In this document: in pieces, positions 1-10,930 of the stretch
Layout: the number at the start of each line of letters is the position of its first letter
How positions within the stretch are numbered: position 1 is the first letter of the stretch
Assembly (NCBI GenBank): GCA_965277415.1
Contig: CBDICS010000005.1
Span: 1-64,000 of the forward strand
DNA from: JAHDHW01 sp965277415
Lineage (GTDB): Bacteria > Bacteroidota > Bacteroidia > Chitinophagales > Saprospiraceae
Direction: 5' to 3'
Length of the DNA: 64,000 bases
The notes under the pieces: generated by a model
What the model was told of the DNA's origin: nothing
What the model saw: only the letters and a program-made list of their open reading frames with translations
Database searches by the model: none
Translations under genes and position numbers: made by a program

Positions 1-1173
1 AATGGACAAGTCTGATGAATATTGGAATAGTCAGCGGCCAAAATGAACTAAGCTTACAAGTTGATGAGCCTGGAACGTATACACTCACAATTTTGAATAC
101 GCTAAATGGATGTATAGATTCGGCCTCTGTTTTGGTAGAGGCAGATTTAACATACCCGATTGCACTTGCCAATGTTGAAGAGGATCTTGATTGTTTTACA
201 CAAAGCTTAACTCTAGATGGAACAGAATCTTCAATGGGGCCTTTCTTTGATTATCAGTGGACAGGAGGAAATATTTTATCTGGCTCAACAACATTAAGTC
301 CAATAGTCAATCAGACTGGTACTTATACCTTAGTCATTTCTAATAGTCAAAATGGCTGTACCGCAAGCACTGAAATATTGCTTGAAGGTAATGATAATTT
401 TATTTCAGGGGCTGCTGTAATCACTACAGACCCTAGTTGCTATGAAGAAAATGATGGTAGCATTTTGATTGAATCCGTAGCAGCGGAACAGCTCCATATG
501 TTTATACTCTAAATGGCATTTCAAATACAGTGAATGCTTTTGGTAATTTAATAGCTGGTACTTATCAGCTGAATATTCAAGATGCTGAAGGCTGTAGTCT
601 AGATACAACAGTATTATAAATCAACCAATTCAACTGCTATTGGATTTAGGAGAAGACCAATTGATAAGCCTTGGAGATAGTATCTATTTAGAACCGATTA
701 TAAATATTCCTTTTCCACAGCTAGATACCTTTTATTGGACTTATGAAGATTTAATGCCTTGCGATATTTGTTTCGAACAATGGCTTATGCCATTTGAGAC
801 GACTCGATACGAATTAACAGTTGTCAATCAAAACGGCTGTATTGCCACAGATGATATTTTGATTCAGGTTCAAAAAAATAGACTTGTATTTATCCCCAAT
901 GTATTTACCCCTGATAATGATGGGCACAATGATTTATTTATGATTTACGGGGGGCAAGATGTTTTAAAAGTCAATACATTTAGCATTTTTGACCGTTGGG
1001 GTGAAACCATTTTTAAGCAGGAAAATTTTAGACCAAATGACCCTTCTCATGCTTGGAATGGCATATACAAAGGCGCTCCAATGAATCCTGCCGTTTTTAT
1101 TTATTTCGCAGAAATCGAATTTATTGATGGAAGAGTGGAGTTGTATAAAGGCGATTTTACATTGTTGAGATAA
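1..1173 (+). CDS. C-terminal part of giant T9SS type B surface protein (partial, two frameshifts)
   Basis: The gene enters from the left edge. It is read from base 3 in one frame to about 482, in a second frame from about 485 to 616 and in a third frame from about 616 to the stop at 1173. Two single-base losses therefore have to be repaired to read it through. The body consists of Ig/PKD-like units with GTYTL and NGC motifs. The last ~95 residues are the gliding-motility-associated type B sorting domain (TIGR04131/CHU_C family), with IPNVFTPDNDG, FDRWGE, AWNG and a closing ELYKGDF. Such domains send proteins through the type IX system to the cell surface. The role as adhesin or gliding protein is inferred from the family. 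Whether the frameshifts are real or sequencing errors cannot be told from here. Confidence 0.8.
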
Positions 1174-1512
1174 CTATTTTTTTATCCATTCCTAGAGGAT
1201 TTACCTTTCCCTACCACAGTTTCTATAGCTATACTGGCAAAGCTTTTGCTTTATTAATCCATTGGATTTTCAGGTGTTTTAATCTGAAAATTCACATTAG
1301 TATGAGAATTTCCGTATCCATAATTACTTGTCTGAGTAAGAGGTTTTTACAATTTGTGATTATTTAAATATGTAGAACCTAAAGCTCCTTTTGAATTTGT
1401 ATAAGACAATATTTAGTAAAACTCTTTCTACTAATTCAATAAATCAATGGTCATTCAGTAAATAAATTAAAAATATTTTTTAGTCCTTATCCCTAAGCGA
1501 AATAGATTTAAA
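1174..1512. other. Intergenic region between two giant surface-protein genes
   Basis: No open frame or repeat stands out. An imperfect 11-bp stem (GGATTTTCAG paired with CTGAAAATTC, about 1264-1292) lies downstream of the first gene. It has no T-run, so it is a weak terminator candidate at best. The promoter of the next gene should lie in the AT-rich stretch 1380-1500, but I see no convincing TAnnTTTG box. Confidence 0.3.
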
Positions 1513-4500
1513 ATGGATTTCAAAACAACACTGTCAGGCTTAATTTGTTTCTTACTTTTAGGTTTAAACCTTAGTAAAGCTAATGATGATCCTTGTACGG
1601 CTACAGCGCTTACTGTTAATACTTCCTGCACCAGTACGACTTTTTCTAATGCAACATCAACGAATACGATAAGTGTCCCTGATCCCGCTTGCGCAGGATA
1701 TAGTGGTGGTGATATTTGGTTTACGTTTACGATGCCAAATTATGGATACCACACTATGCTTGAATTGAGTGCAGGTTCAATGACTGATGGAGGGATGGCT
1801 GTTTATTCTGGATCAGATTGTTCTAATCTAACTTTAGTATCCTGTGATGATAATAGTGGTACTGGAAATATGCCAGCCTTAGAAGTGGAAGATGGATGTG
1901 GATTTCAACTTGCTGGAACTACTTTCTGGGTTCGGGTTTGGGAAAATGGAAATGATAATAATGGAACTTTTGATATTTGCGCTTATTCTATAGCACCTAA
2001 TACACCATCAGGGTATCTGCATGTGGAAGCAATCTAATTGCAGGAAATGCTTGCTGTGATGCTATTTTTCTTGGAGAAGAAATGGATGGATATTGTGGGA
2101 CTACCTCTGGGTATACGGATCTACCAGACGAGATTGATGAGTTTTGTGCTTTTATAGATAATAATGCTTGGGTAGCTTTTACAGCAAGTAGTGCGGATGT
2201 TGATATTAGTATTTCTTATTCTAATTGTACTATTAATAATGGAATTCAAGCGGCTATTTTAGAAACGACAGATTGTACTACGTTTACCTTAGTGTCTAAC
2301 TGTTGGAATCCCGTTCCAGGGACAACGAATTCTGGTAATCTAGTGGCTTCAGGACTGACAGTAGGGGAGGTTTATTATGTGATGGTTGATGGCTGGGCCG
2401 GAGGTCAATGTGATTATACTTTGGGCATTGTGAATGGAGTAGAAACGGTTTCTGTTTCAGTAGACGATGATGAGATATGTCAGGGTGAATCTACTCAACT
2501 TCATGCAAATGTGATTGGCTCTGGAGCGTATACATATAATTGGTCTCCAGCGGGAAGTTTAGATGACCCGACAAGTGCGCATCCAATAGCAACACCCACT
2601 ACTCCAACTGATTATACAGTTACGATTACTGGTATAACAGATAATATTCACACTGTTTCGGTGACAGTCTTTCCGAGTGCACCTACCCAACCTGTGATTA
2701 CAGGTTCCAGTTCAGTTTGTGAAAACTCAACAGGCACACTCTATACTGCAACATCCACAAATGCTAGTACTTATAATTGGACTGCTAGTGGTGGTGCAAC
2801 AATCAGCAGCGGCAATGGTACAGATAGTCTATATGTTGACTGGGGAACTTCAGGAGGAACGATCTGTGTCGAGGCAATAAACAATTGTGGATTATCTCCT
2901 CAGGAATGTTTAATTATCTCAACGACAAATCAACCTAATATCTCTGCCACTGATCCCGGGAGCAGGCTGTGCGCCAACACCTTTTGACTTAACGACAATA
3001 ATGATTTCAAACGCTGGTGGAGGCATAGGCTTGATTACCTATTACGATAATTTAGCAGATGCAATGAATGGTAGCAACGATTTACTGCCGCCAAGCACAA
3101 CAAGTAGCGGAACATATTATATTCGAATGACAACAGGGCCGGACTGTTTTGATATAGATTCTGCACAGGTGGTAATTGAAGATCCAGCTATTGTAATTGT
3201 CAACCCAGGTCCTATTTGTTCACCCAATTTTATTGACCTTGATAATGTCGTGATCAATGAAGTAAATGGTTACTCTGGAGGAACTAAAGCCTATTATTTA
3301 GATTCTTTAGATGCTGCAAATGCGAATTCACCATTAGCTTCATCTCAGGTATTTACTGGCGGGACTTACTGGGTTCGTTATGAAACACCGGGTGCTTGTT
3401 TTGATGTAGAACCGATTAATGTTGTTATTGATATAACACCTGATATCACTGTAAATCAACCCATGCCTTTATGTCCTGGAGGTTCAATCGACCTTGCTAC
3501 TATTTCCTATACAGATGCCAATGCATCAAGTTTTACCTCTTACTTTTTTACAAATCAAACTTTTGCAAATCTGGGCTTAAATTCATTAGCACTTACAAAT
3601 ACGGTTGTGTCTATGCCGCAGACGTATTATTGGCGTGCAGAGACAGCGAATAATTGTTTTCAAATAGTAGAAATATTTATAACAGCAGGTGTAACCCCTG
3701 ATGGTTCTATTACAGGTAGTGGGGCATTTTGTGAAGGGGACAATACAGATATTACGTTTATCCTAAATGGTAGTGGCCCATTTGATGTAGTCTATACAGA
3801 TGGCTTCACTAATTTTAATTTAAATAATATTTCAAATAATCATACAGAAAGTATTACCGTTACCGCAGATTCTACATTTTCATTAGTATCCGTTTCAGAT
3901 GCAAATGGATGTGCCGGAAATATTTTAGGCAGTAGTGTAAATATAAGTATAAGTACACTTCCAACAGGAACAATTAGTGGAGATGCCACATTCTGTGATT
4001 CAGGAACAGCAGATATAGAATTTACTTTTACAGGAACTGGACCATTCAATGCGGAATACACAGATGGCGTAAGTAATTATTTTCTTTTTGGTGTGAATTC
4101 ACCACATACTATTTCAATAAATGTTGATGCGGATACGACTTTTACTTTAGTAGCTGTATCTGATGTCAATTCTTGTATCGGAACAGTATCAGGAAGTGCT
4201 GACATTACTGTTTATCCCTTGCTGCAAACGACCAATATTGTAGAAAATTGTGATGCTTCCTTTACCATGTATACGGTAAGTTTTGAGATAATAGGAGGAG
4301 ATCCAAGTTCTTATGCCGTAAGTGGAGGTCTGGGTACATTAGTCGGTAATATTTTTACGAGTAATCCTATTGCAGGCGGCGCTACTTATAATTTTACAAT
4401 CATGGATAATATAGTGGATGTACTGCTCAAACCGTCAGTGGATCTCAAAATTGTTCTTGTGGTACGGATGCTGGACAAATGGATTTAAGTGCCATTGATA

Positions 4501-7151
4501 TTTGTGAAAATGAAATGGCAGTGGCGACCTTTATGACAGGTAGTAATACATTAAACCCTGGGGATGTTTTCGAATATGTATTGCATGATAATGCTACGGC
4601 TTCACTTGGAAATATCATTAGCTTATCTAATACACCAGAGTTTTCTTTTCAGACTGGAATGTCCTATGGAACGACCTATTATATTTCTCCTATGGCAGGA
4701 CCAGATAATGGGAGTGGAAATGTAAATGTCAACCATTTGTGTTTTTCAATAGGAGTAGGTACGCCAGTGACTTTTTATGAATTACCAGAAGCAAATATTT
4801 CTGGTAATGCGGTTATTTGTGAAGGCGCTTCATCTGATTTGTCTTTTAATTTTCCAAAAGGAATTGCTCCTTTTGAAGTGGTCGTTTTAGATGAAAATAC
4901 TAATACGACTTTTACTATTGATAATCTAGATAATGGAGCTGTTTTTTCAGTAATGCCATTAGTTACGACTACTTATACCCTTGTCAGTGTGACGGATAGT
5001 TCACCTGCGCAATGTTCAGATAATAGTTCTGGAAGTGTAAATATAATCGTGAATCCAATACCTCAATTTAATAATATTCAATTTGTTTGTAATGATATAA
5101 ATACACAATATCAAATAAGTTTTGAAATCACTGGTGGAGATCCAGCTTCCTATGTTGTCACCGGTGATCCCGGAACGTTTGATAATGTAACGAATACTTT
5201 TACCAGTGATTTTATCAACTCTGGAACAACTTATAATTTTCAAATAGATGATCTTAATAATTGTGGACCAGTAGATGTAAGTGGAAATTATGTCTGTAAT
5301 TGTACTTCCAATGCTGGAGAAATGGAATTGACTTTATTAGAATCTTGTGAAGATGAAATGGTTTCTGCTCAACATATTATCAGTGAGCTGAGTCTAGATG
5401 GAAACGATGTAGTAGGCTATGTACTCTATGATCAATTGGGCACTTTTCCCGCTTCTGTAAAGCTAATGAGTATGACGCCCGACTTTAATTATGATCCTAC
5501 TTTGACCTATGGCGTCACGTATAATATTTCGGCAGTGGTAGGAGATGATGATGGAACAGGTTTTCCAGTCTTAGATAATCTTATAGATCCTTGCTTGTCC
5601 ATTTCTAATGGTCAACCCGTTGTTTTTGTTCAAAGTCCAGAAGCTTCTATCCTTGGGAATAATACAATTTGTCAAGGGGACTCAACAGACATCGTCTTTG
5701 CGCTGACTGGATCAGGAACATTCAATATAGTATATAATGACGAACAAAATAACCAAACTTTGACGGGAATCTCTGATGGGCATACTATAAGAGTAGCACC
5801 AAATGTTACCACGACTTATAGCTTAGTCTCGGTTGATTTAAATTCAGCACCTTTTTGTGGTGGAACGATCCATCCAATAAATAGTACAGTGACCGTTGAT
5901 GTAATTGAAATACCAGTCGTTTCAAATGTGGTATCGAATTGCAATCAATTAGGAACGGCTTACACCATTAGTTTTGAAATCACTGGTGGCAATGCAGTAG
6001 CTTATAATGTAAGTGGTGATCCGGGAACTTTGGCAGGAAATATATTTACCAGTGATCCGATACTTGGAGGAAGTACTTATACTTTTCAGGTAGATGATGG
6101 TTCTGCCTGCCCACCAATTGTATTGTCCGCCACAGAGTATTGTAATTGTACACCAGATATAAAACCAGCTATAAGTTTAAATCAGGAAATTTCATGTAAT
6201 GGTGATAGTGATGGAATATTGAATGTTACGAATGAAAATGGTGCGACACCTTTTAACTTTGAGTGGAGTTCAGGGACGATAGGCACAGAAGCAGAATCCT
6301 TATCTTCAGGTTGGCATTATGTGACCATGACAGATGGAAATAATTGTACTTCGATTGATTCCTTCTTCCTGGATGAACCTACTGCTATCCAAGCAGATGT
6401 TGTCACTACGGCACCTACCTGTTTCGGAGATAGAGATGCTATTATTTCTTTTGAAAATGTCCAAGGTGGTTCAGGAGAATATTCCTACTCCATTGATTTT
6501 TATACCTCTTTTACAGAAAGTTCTTTTTATAATTTACCAGCTGGCGTTTACCATAGTACTATTGAAGACAACAGCGGATGTTCCTGGACAGATACGATCA
6601 CTATTCTTGCTCCTCCAGAGTTTGTAATCGACTTAGGAGAAGATGTTCAATTAGAATTAGGAGATAGTATACTTATAGATCCACTCGCTTCTTTACCGAT
6701 CAATACGTTTACTTGGCGCGCAAGTGCTTTACTCGATTGTCCGGATTGTTTGACGCAGATGGTTTATCCTATGGAATCTATGCGTTATATATTGGAAGCT
6801 ACATCAGATGAGGGATGTAAAGATAGTGATGAAATTGAAATCACAGTAGCAAAAGAAAGACCGATATTTATACCTAATATCTTTTCTCCAAATGGAGATG
6901 GTTATAATGATATACTAACGGTATATAGTGGCGCAGGTGTGGAGGCCATTAAAGCATTTAGAATTTTTGATCGATGGGGTGCGCAAGTTTATGATGTACA
7001 AAACGTGACACCGGGAGCTGATGTCTTTGGATGGGATGGTTTACTTAAGGGTGTAAAAATGGCATCAGGTATTTATGTCTATTATTTAGAAGTTGTTTAT
7101 ATAGATGGCAAAAAAGAAATCATAAAAGGAGATGTTGTTTTGATGCGGTAA
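1513..7151 (+). CDS. Giant secreted T9SS type B surface protein (three frameshifts)
   Basis: The N-terminus is a signal peptide (MDFKTTLSGLICFLLLGLNL, then SKA/ND). Repetitive Ig/PKD-like modules rich in Gly, Thr, Cys and aromatic residues follow. The C-terminal ~95 residues are a type B T9SS sorting domain (IPNIFSPNGDGYND, FDRWGAQVY, IIKGDVVLMR), so export and surface display are expected. Four open segments make up the gene: 1513-2037, about 2010-2987, about 2960-4488 and about 4410-7151. Sensible protein continues across each junction. A base is missing near 2010-2015 (continues SACGSNLIAG), one is extra near 2957-2962 in a CCCGGG run (continues AGCAPTPFDL), and one is missing near 4408-4412 (continues GCTAQTVSG). 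Read through, the product is about 1,880 residues. It is either a decayed adhesin or an intact gene with indel errors. Confidence 0.8.
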
Positions 7152-7540
7152 GTAGAACAACTTCTTAGCTCGAATTTAGCATTTTATTACTGAGCTAATA
7201 CCTTTTATATGTTCCTTTTCCATCGAAGAAAAGGAACCAAAATTCTAGTTCAAAAAAATGCTAACCCGCAAATCTGTCACCCGCACCCACGTTTTTGAAC
7301 ATTCCCAACCCGCTGACTCTGCTAAATTTTATCATGCTGCTTTTTTATTTTAAGCATCATATCTTCTATACCGAGGTTTAATAATTAATACAAAGTGTAC
7401 AAGGTGAATTTTGGAAAAATATAAATAGCTGATTATTAAAACTTTATTTACTTCAATTAAATAGACAAAATTTCAGATTCTAATCTTATGCTTTCTTTAA
7501 ATACTAAAGTCCAACTTAGATAGGTTTTTAATATTTCCTT
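7152..7540. other. Intergenic region carrying left arm of inverted repeat pair
   Basis: This region holds the left arm of the inverted repeat described at 7205-7334, followed by AT-rich sequence with no usable open frame. It separates the giant surface gene from the convergent 265-residue gene. Confidence 0.4.
7205..7334 (+). repeat. Left arm of ~130-bp inverted repeat flanking one gene
   Basis: The segment is about 90% identical by eye to the reverse complement of 8933-9060. Shared landmarks are GTTCCTTTTCCAT, AAAAGGAACC, TCTAGTTCAAAAAAATGCTAA, CCCGCACCCAC and ACCCGCTGACTCTGCTAAA. Within the arm, GTTCCTTTTC and GAAAAGGAAC form a short hairpin at the outer end. Together the two arms enclose one gene, giving a 1.85-kb unit that looks like a composite or cassette-like insertion. 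Confidence 0.75.
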
Positions 7541-8338
7541 CTATTTCCAAAATTCCCACCATTTTTTTGAAGGCCTGCCTTCAGGTTTTGATGAGGGCTT
7601 TTGACTTGGAGGATGCTCTTCTGAATCTTTTGGTTTCTGCGTATTTGAAGTATTGGGTTCTTGACCTAACATTTCCATAAGCCGTTTATTAGCCGCTTCA
7701 AAATCATCTTTACCAAAAACCTCATTGAAGTTTATAGAGACTTGACCAGCATTATTTTCTACTGAAGCGGTCAATACCCTACCTTCTTTCGATTTAAACT
7801 GTCTTCCATTTCCTAGTTTAACGATATCCCAACCTCTTGGACTATTTGCCATGATTTGATTGACATATCTGGATAGGGCCTCTTGTTTTTCTGCTTCCGT
7901 TTTAGGAACCGTTACAAATGTTTGTTCAAGGCTAATTGGTTTAAGACCATAAACGGCAGTCATAACAATATCAAAAAACCATTCATTGGTAATTTCAGCA
8001 GCTTGAATGGCAAAGTTATCTAAAAAGCCAAGAAGAGGATGTCTAAAACTTGTATTGTTATCCAATAAGAAACGGGCGCCACTGCTCTTCGTCCATTTTG
8101 CTTGTTCTCCTGTTTCGCCATTACTACTCACGCCATAAAAAGCAATGAAATATTCTAAGGGGGAGGATATCTGTTCATCCTGATAATTAATAGGATGCTC
8201 AACTATTTTATCATCTATCAGCGAAATTAACTTCGTCCAGTATTCCTTAGTCCCTTCTAATGTCATTCCTGAAATAGAGAAAGTCGGTGTTCCTCCACAA
8301 CCACTTCTACAAAGCGTTCCATCTTTGTAAATCTTCAT
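7541..8338 (-). CDS. Hypothetical protein, 265 aa
   Basis: I do not recognise a family. The protein is soluble with no signal peptide. It starts with a Cys/Gly-rich stretch (LCRSGCGGTP), has a mixed alpha/beta body to about residue 215, then a hydrophilic Pro/Ser/Lys linker of ~35 residues ending in a tryptophan-rich tail (KKWWEFWK). Such a linker plus aromatic tail resembles an interaction tag, but this is only a pattern. The gene sits alone between the two arms of an inverted repeat (7205-7334 and 8933-9060), on the strand opposite to both neighbours, which suggests it moved as a unit. Confidence 0.7.
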   Translation of the reverse strand: MKIYKDGTLCRSGCGGTPTFSISGMTLEGTKEYWTKLISLIDDKIVEHPINYQDEQISSPLEYFIAFYGVSSNGETGEQAKWTKSSGARFLLDNNTSFRHPLLGFLDNFAIQAAEITNEWFFDIVMTAVYGLKPISLEQTFVTVPKTEAEKQEALSRYVNQIMANSPRGWDIVKLGNGRQFKSKEGRVLTASVENNAGQVSINFNEVFGKDDFEAANKRLMEMLGQEPNTSNTQKPKDSEEHPPSQKPSSKPEGRPSKKWWEFWK

Positions 8339-8517
8339 ATTTAGAATCTGTTCATCTCCTAAATTTATTCCTATAATAATTAATTCGACTTCTTTGCTTT
8401 TTCATATTATTCATATTCTGTATGAACTACAAATATGAACAAATTATATCAAAATGCATAACTGAAACTAAATCGCTCATGACAATCACAAGATTATCTA
8501 ATCATATAAATAAAGTA

Positions 8518-8650
8518 AAAATAAGTGATCAAAATTCTATGCGTATACTAAAAGAGAAGCCTTCACAAGTTCCGCAGGAACGATCACCAAACCGCAGGTT
8601 GATCACAAGCGAAGCGATCACCAAAACACAAATCTGAAATACCTTTCTTG
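8518..8650 (+). repeat. Dispersed repeat copy 1 (GATCACAAGCGAAGC family)
   Basis: It matches 36363-36488 in the same orientation. Shared blocks are TGATCAAAATT near the start, a GATCACAAGCGAAGC(G/A)ATCAC core and AAATACCTTTCT at the end. The core contains two imperfect copies of a GATCAC..GATCAC unit. Confidence 0.65.
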
Positions 8651-8932
8651 GGATTACCATGTTAAACTTCTAATATGCGCTTCATCCCCTAATTAGCACT
8701 TTGAGAATAAGAACCTACTTTACATCGTTTATAATTTAGCACGACTTTAGTATTTTGGAAAAGCCCAAAATGAGATTATGTCTACTTCATCAAATTAAAT
8801 AAATTATTGATAATCAATTTTTTATATTCTTACTAAATTGACTAGGTATACTTTCTATTAATTATTGCACATTAGTAAAAAAGCAGGATAGTTAAAATTA
8901 AAAAAATTGCTTGGTCAAATAAAAAGAAGGAT

Positions 8933-9060
8933 GCTAAAGTTTAGCAGAGTCAGCGGGTTGGGAATGTTCAAAAAGGTGGGTGCGGGAGACTGATTTGCGT
9001 GTTAGCATTTTTTTGAACTAGATTTTTGGTTCCTTTTCATCAATGGAAAAGGAACATAGA
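8933..9060 (-). repeat. Right arm of ~130-bp inverted repeat
   Basis: This is the reverse-complement partner of 7205-7334. It ends in a hairpin (GGTTCCTTTTCATC / GGAAAAGGAAC, about 9028-9056) that could stop transcription between the repeat unit and the next gene at 9118. Confidence 0.75.
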
Positions 9061-9117
9061 AAAGATATTAATTTAGTAATAAAGTGCTAAAGTCAAACTT
9101 AGTCATCTAAAAATTAT

Positions 9118-9708
9118 ATGAAAAGAATAATTCAAATCACTTTTTCCCTACTATTGATTTCTACCATAAGCTATACGCAGATTTCTAATGAATTTATAGA
9201 TGCTCGAGATTCAACGATCTATAAAACAATTACTATAGATTCAACAGAATGGATGGCAGATAATTTAAACTATAAAATGGATGGCGCTTATTATTACTCA
9301 GAAGACTGTGATGCATGCGGCTTGCTATATACTTATGAGGCAGCTGAAAAAGCGTGCCCTGAAAATTTTAGACTTCCGACTAAAGATGAATGGAATAATT
9401 TATTTGTCTATCTGAATGGGCAAGCTAAGGCATCAACTGATGGCGTTTTTTATTATGGTGTGAAAGATACATTGATGCAAAGTGATTTTTTGAATTTAAA
9501 ACTTTGCGGATTTTTTATAATAGATCCATCCTCAACAAGTTTTATAATAGAATTTAGTTTTTGTAAAAGATATGGAGCTTACTGGCATCAAAATGAAAAC
9601 ATTGAATTATTTGAAGGTATTCATTTTGAAAAAGTTAGCACTTGGTTAGGACCGGTGGAAGGAGATGCGTATAGTGGCTTTAGTGTGAAATGTGTAAAAC
9701 GTAGATGA
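9118..9708 (+). CDS. Secreted FISUMP-domain protein
   Basis: The 196-residue protein has an N-terminal signal peptide (MKRIIQITFSLLLISTISYT-Q). The mature part carries the Fibrobacter succinogenes major paralogous (FISUMP) motif order: EWMADNLNY, GLLYTYEAA, CPENFRLPTKDEW and a C-terminal SGFSVKC. FISUMP domains occur in exported Bacteroidota and Fibrobacter proteins and have no firmly assigned activity. No T9SS sorting domain is visible, so it may remain periplasmic or be anchored by other means. It lies just downstream of the inverted-repeat unit. Confidence 0.8.
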   Translation: MKRIIQITFSLLLISTISYTQISNEFIDARDSTIYKTITIDSTEWMADNLNYKMDGAYYYSEDCDACGLLYTYEAAEKACPENFRLPTKDEWNNLFVYLNGQAKASTDGVFYYGVKDTLMQSDFLNLKLCGFFIIDPSSTSFIIEFSFCKRYGAYWHQNENIELFEGIHFEKVSTWLGPVEGDAYSGFSVKCVKRR

Positions 9709-9769
9709 GTATGGGCCGATACAGTTCCATTCCAATTCAAGGCTTAGAAAAATTATCTATTAAGATTAC

Positions 9770-10186
9770 TTAAAGGACATTAGGTAATGGCTTAGGAGGA
9801 ATGTTATTATTTTTAATATAATTTAAACCACTTGTAGTAATCTGAAAATAATTTGTCTGAGTTTTATTTAAGCCCAAAAAACCACTTCTTTTAGTTTTTG
9901 TAAAAAAACTGATTTTATTTTCAAGATGTAATTCATTAGCAATTGAATACATCATATTTCGATCAACACAAAATTTGTTTAATAAATCTTCTGTCCAATT
10001 TCTTTTCTTTAATCTAATTCTTATTCTATTGCAGATTAGATTTAAAGATGAGCCTGATCTTCCCTTTGAATAAGAATGTACTTGTCTTAAATCTTGAAGG
10101 AAAAAATACATGACATATTCCCTTACTTCGGGGTCTAAAGCAACCATTGCTAATGTGTTTAAAAGCTTGAAAATTTTACTGAACAA
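9770..10186 (-). CDS. Small predicted winged-helix DNA-binding protein, 138 aa
   Basis: No family name is recognised. The middle and C-terminal part has a winged-helix look: a helix ending NWTEDLLNKF, a candidate recognition helix DRNMMYSIANEL, then beta-strand pairs (KISFFTKT, NYFQITTSG). The N-terminus (residues 1-30) is mildly hydrophobic and helical. Directly upstream of its start lies a cluster of AACCG-type short repeats (10200-10253) that could be its own operator, which would fit a small autoregulator. The role is inference only. Confidence 0.5.
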   Translation of the reverse strand: MFSKIFKLLNTLAMVALDPEVREYVMYFFLQDLRQVHSYSKGRSGSSLNLICNRIRIRLKKRNWTEDLLNKFCVDRNMMYSIANELHLENKISFFTKTKRSGFLGLNKTQTNYFQITTSGLNYIKNNNIPPKPLPNVL

Positions 10187-10566
10187 ATATACGTTTTTAT
10201 CCGCTAGTGAAACGATTAATAACCGCTAATAACCGTTGTGCTAACCGCTAATACACTTAAGTTAAATAAAAGACTGACTATCAGTTAATTGTTTATTTAT
10301 AAATCTCTATTTTATCTTTATAATAGGTTCTGTTTTTTAAACTAAACTATGCGGTGTTTAACCAAGGAAAGCTATTCGTTAAAGAAAATAAGGGTGATAA
10401 AGGCCATTCTATCTTATTGTTCTGATAATTTATTGGTAACTTACAATAGCATAAAATCAATTAAATGGGATTATTAGCCCATTAGATAAAATAGGCCTAA
10501 AACCCGTATAGTCGCAATAGGAGTTGTGGGGATACGGTTGTTCACTGCTATAAAAACAAAAAATCC
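10187..10566. other. Divergent intergenic region with AACCG repeats
   Basis: The gap lies between a minus-strand gene and the plus-strand pair at 10567. It holds the AACCG repeat cluster (10200-10253) next to the start of the 138-residue gene. The rest is AT-rich without a clear open frame. Confidence 0.35.
10200..10253. promoter_or_regulatory. Cluster of AACCGCTAAT-like short direct repeats, possible operator
   Basis: TAACCGCTAAT occurs at about 10220 and 10242, with AACCGTTGTG between them and CCGCTAGTGA just before. Spacing is 10-12 bp, close to one helical turn. The cluster sits immediately upstream of the start of the predicted winged-helix gene (start 10186), where an autoregulatory operator would be expected. 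Confidence 0.35.
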
Positions 10567-10911
10567 ATGAAAGAAATAAAAGTAATCGTTGTTCCTGAAC
10601 TAGATGAATTTCAAAAATCAACTACTTATCTTGAAGAAATATATATAACTAGAAAATTGGGAATTCCAAAATTAGATTTCCATAATGCAAAATATACTGC
10701 ACCCTTTTGGTTAAACAAAAGACCTAAGGGAGTTAGTAGAATATATCATATAAAAAACGTTTACATCAAAAATGATTGTACTGTTTTAGAATTAGGTAAC
10801 TCTTTTAAACTTGACAAAAGTTGGAATAACATGGGAAATCCAAGAAAATTTGAATACCATAAGCTTTCTGATTTTGGCTTAAAAGAAATTACTGCCGGAT
10901 TGTTATTTTAA
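10567..10911 (+). CDS. Hypothetical protein, 114 aa, first gene of a pair with glycine-zipper protein
   Basis: Unrecognised, soluble and without signal peptide. Visible features are an N-terminal beta-type stretch (EIKVIVVPEL), an aromatic segment (YTAPFWLNKRP), RGV/GVSRIYHIKNVYI and a C-terminal LSDFGLKEITAGLL. The gene starts with ATG and ends only 19 bases before the next gene, so the two are probably one operon. The partner carries a glycine-rich membrane hairpin, which makes a regulator, sensor or antidote role possible, but nothing in this sequence proves it. Confidence 0.6.
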   Translation: MKEIKVIVVPELDEFQKSTTYLEEIYITRKLGIPKLDFHNAKYTAPFWLNKRPKGVSRIYHIKNVYIKNDCTVLELGNSFKLDKSWNNMGNPRKFEYHKLSDFGLKEITAGLLF

Positions 10912-10930
10912 ATTATATAAACAAATAAAA

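Larger units (their letters stand above)
8339..9117. other. Intergenic region with interspersed repeat and right arm of inverted repeat
   Basis: The region contains a dispersed repeat (8518-8650, second copy near 36.4 kb) and the right arm of the inverted repeat (8933-9060). Between them the sequence is AT-rich and shows no credible gene. An open frame at 8422-8637 is made of the repeat and is not believed. Confidence 0.4.

Noticed and set aside
8422..8637. Open frame of 71 codons on the plus strand
   Set aside because: It consists largely of a dispersed repeat and its composition is unlike protein; the second repeat copy at 36.4 kb does not keep a frame.
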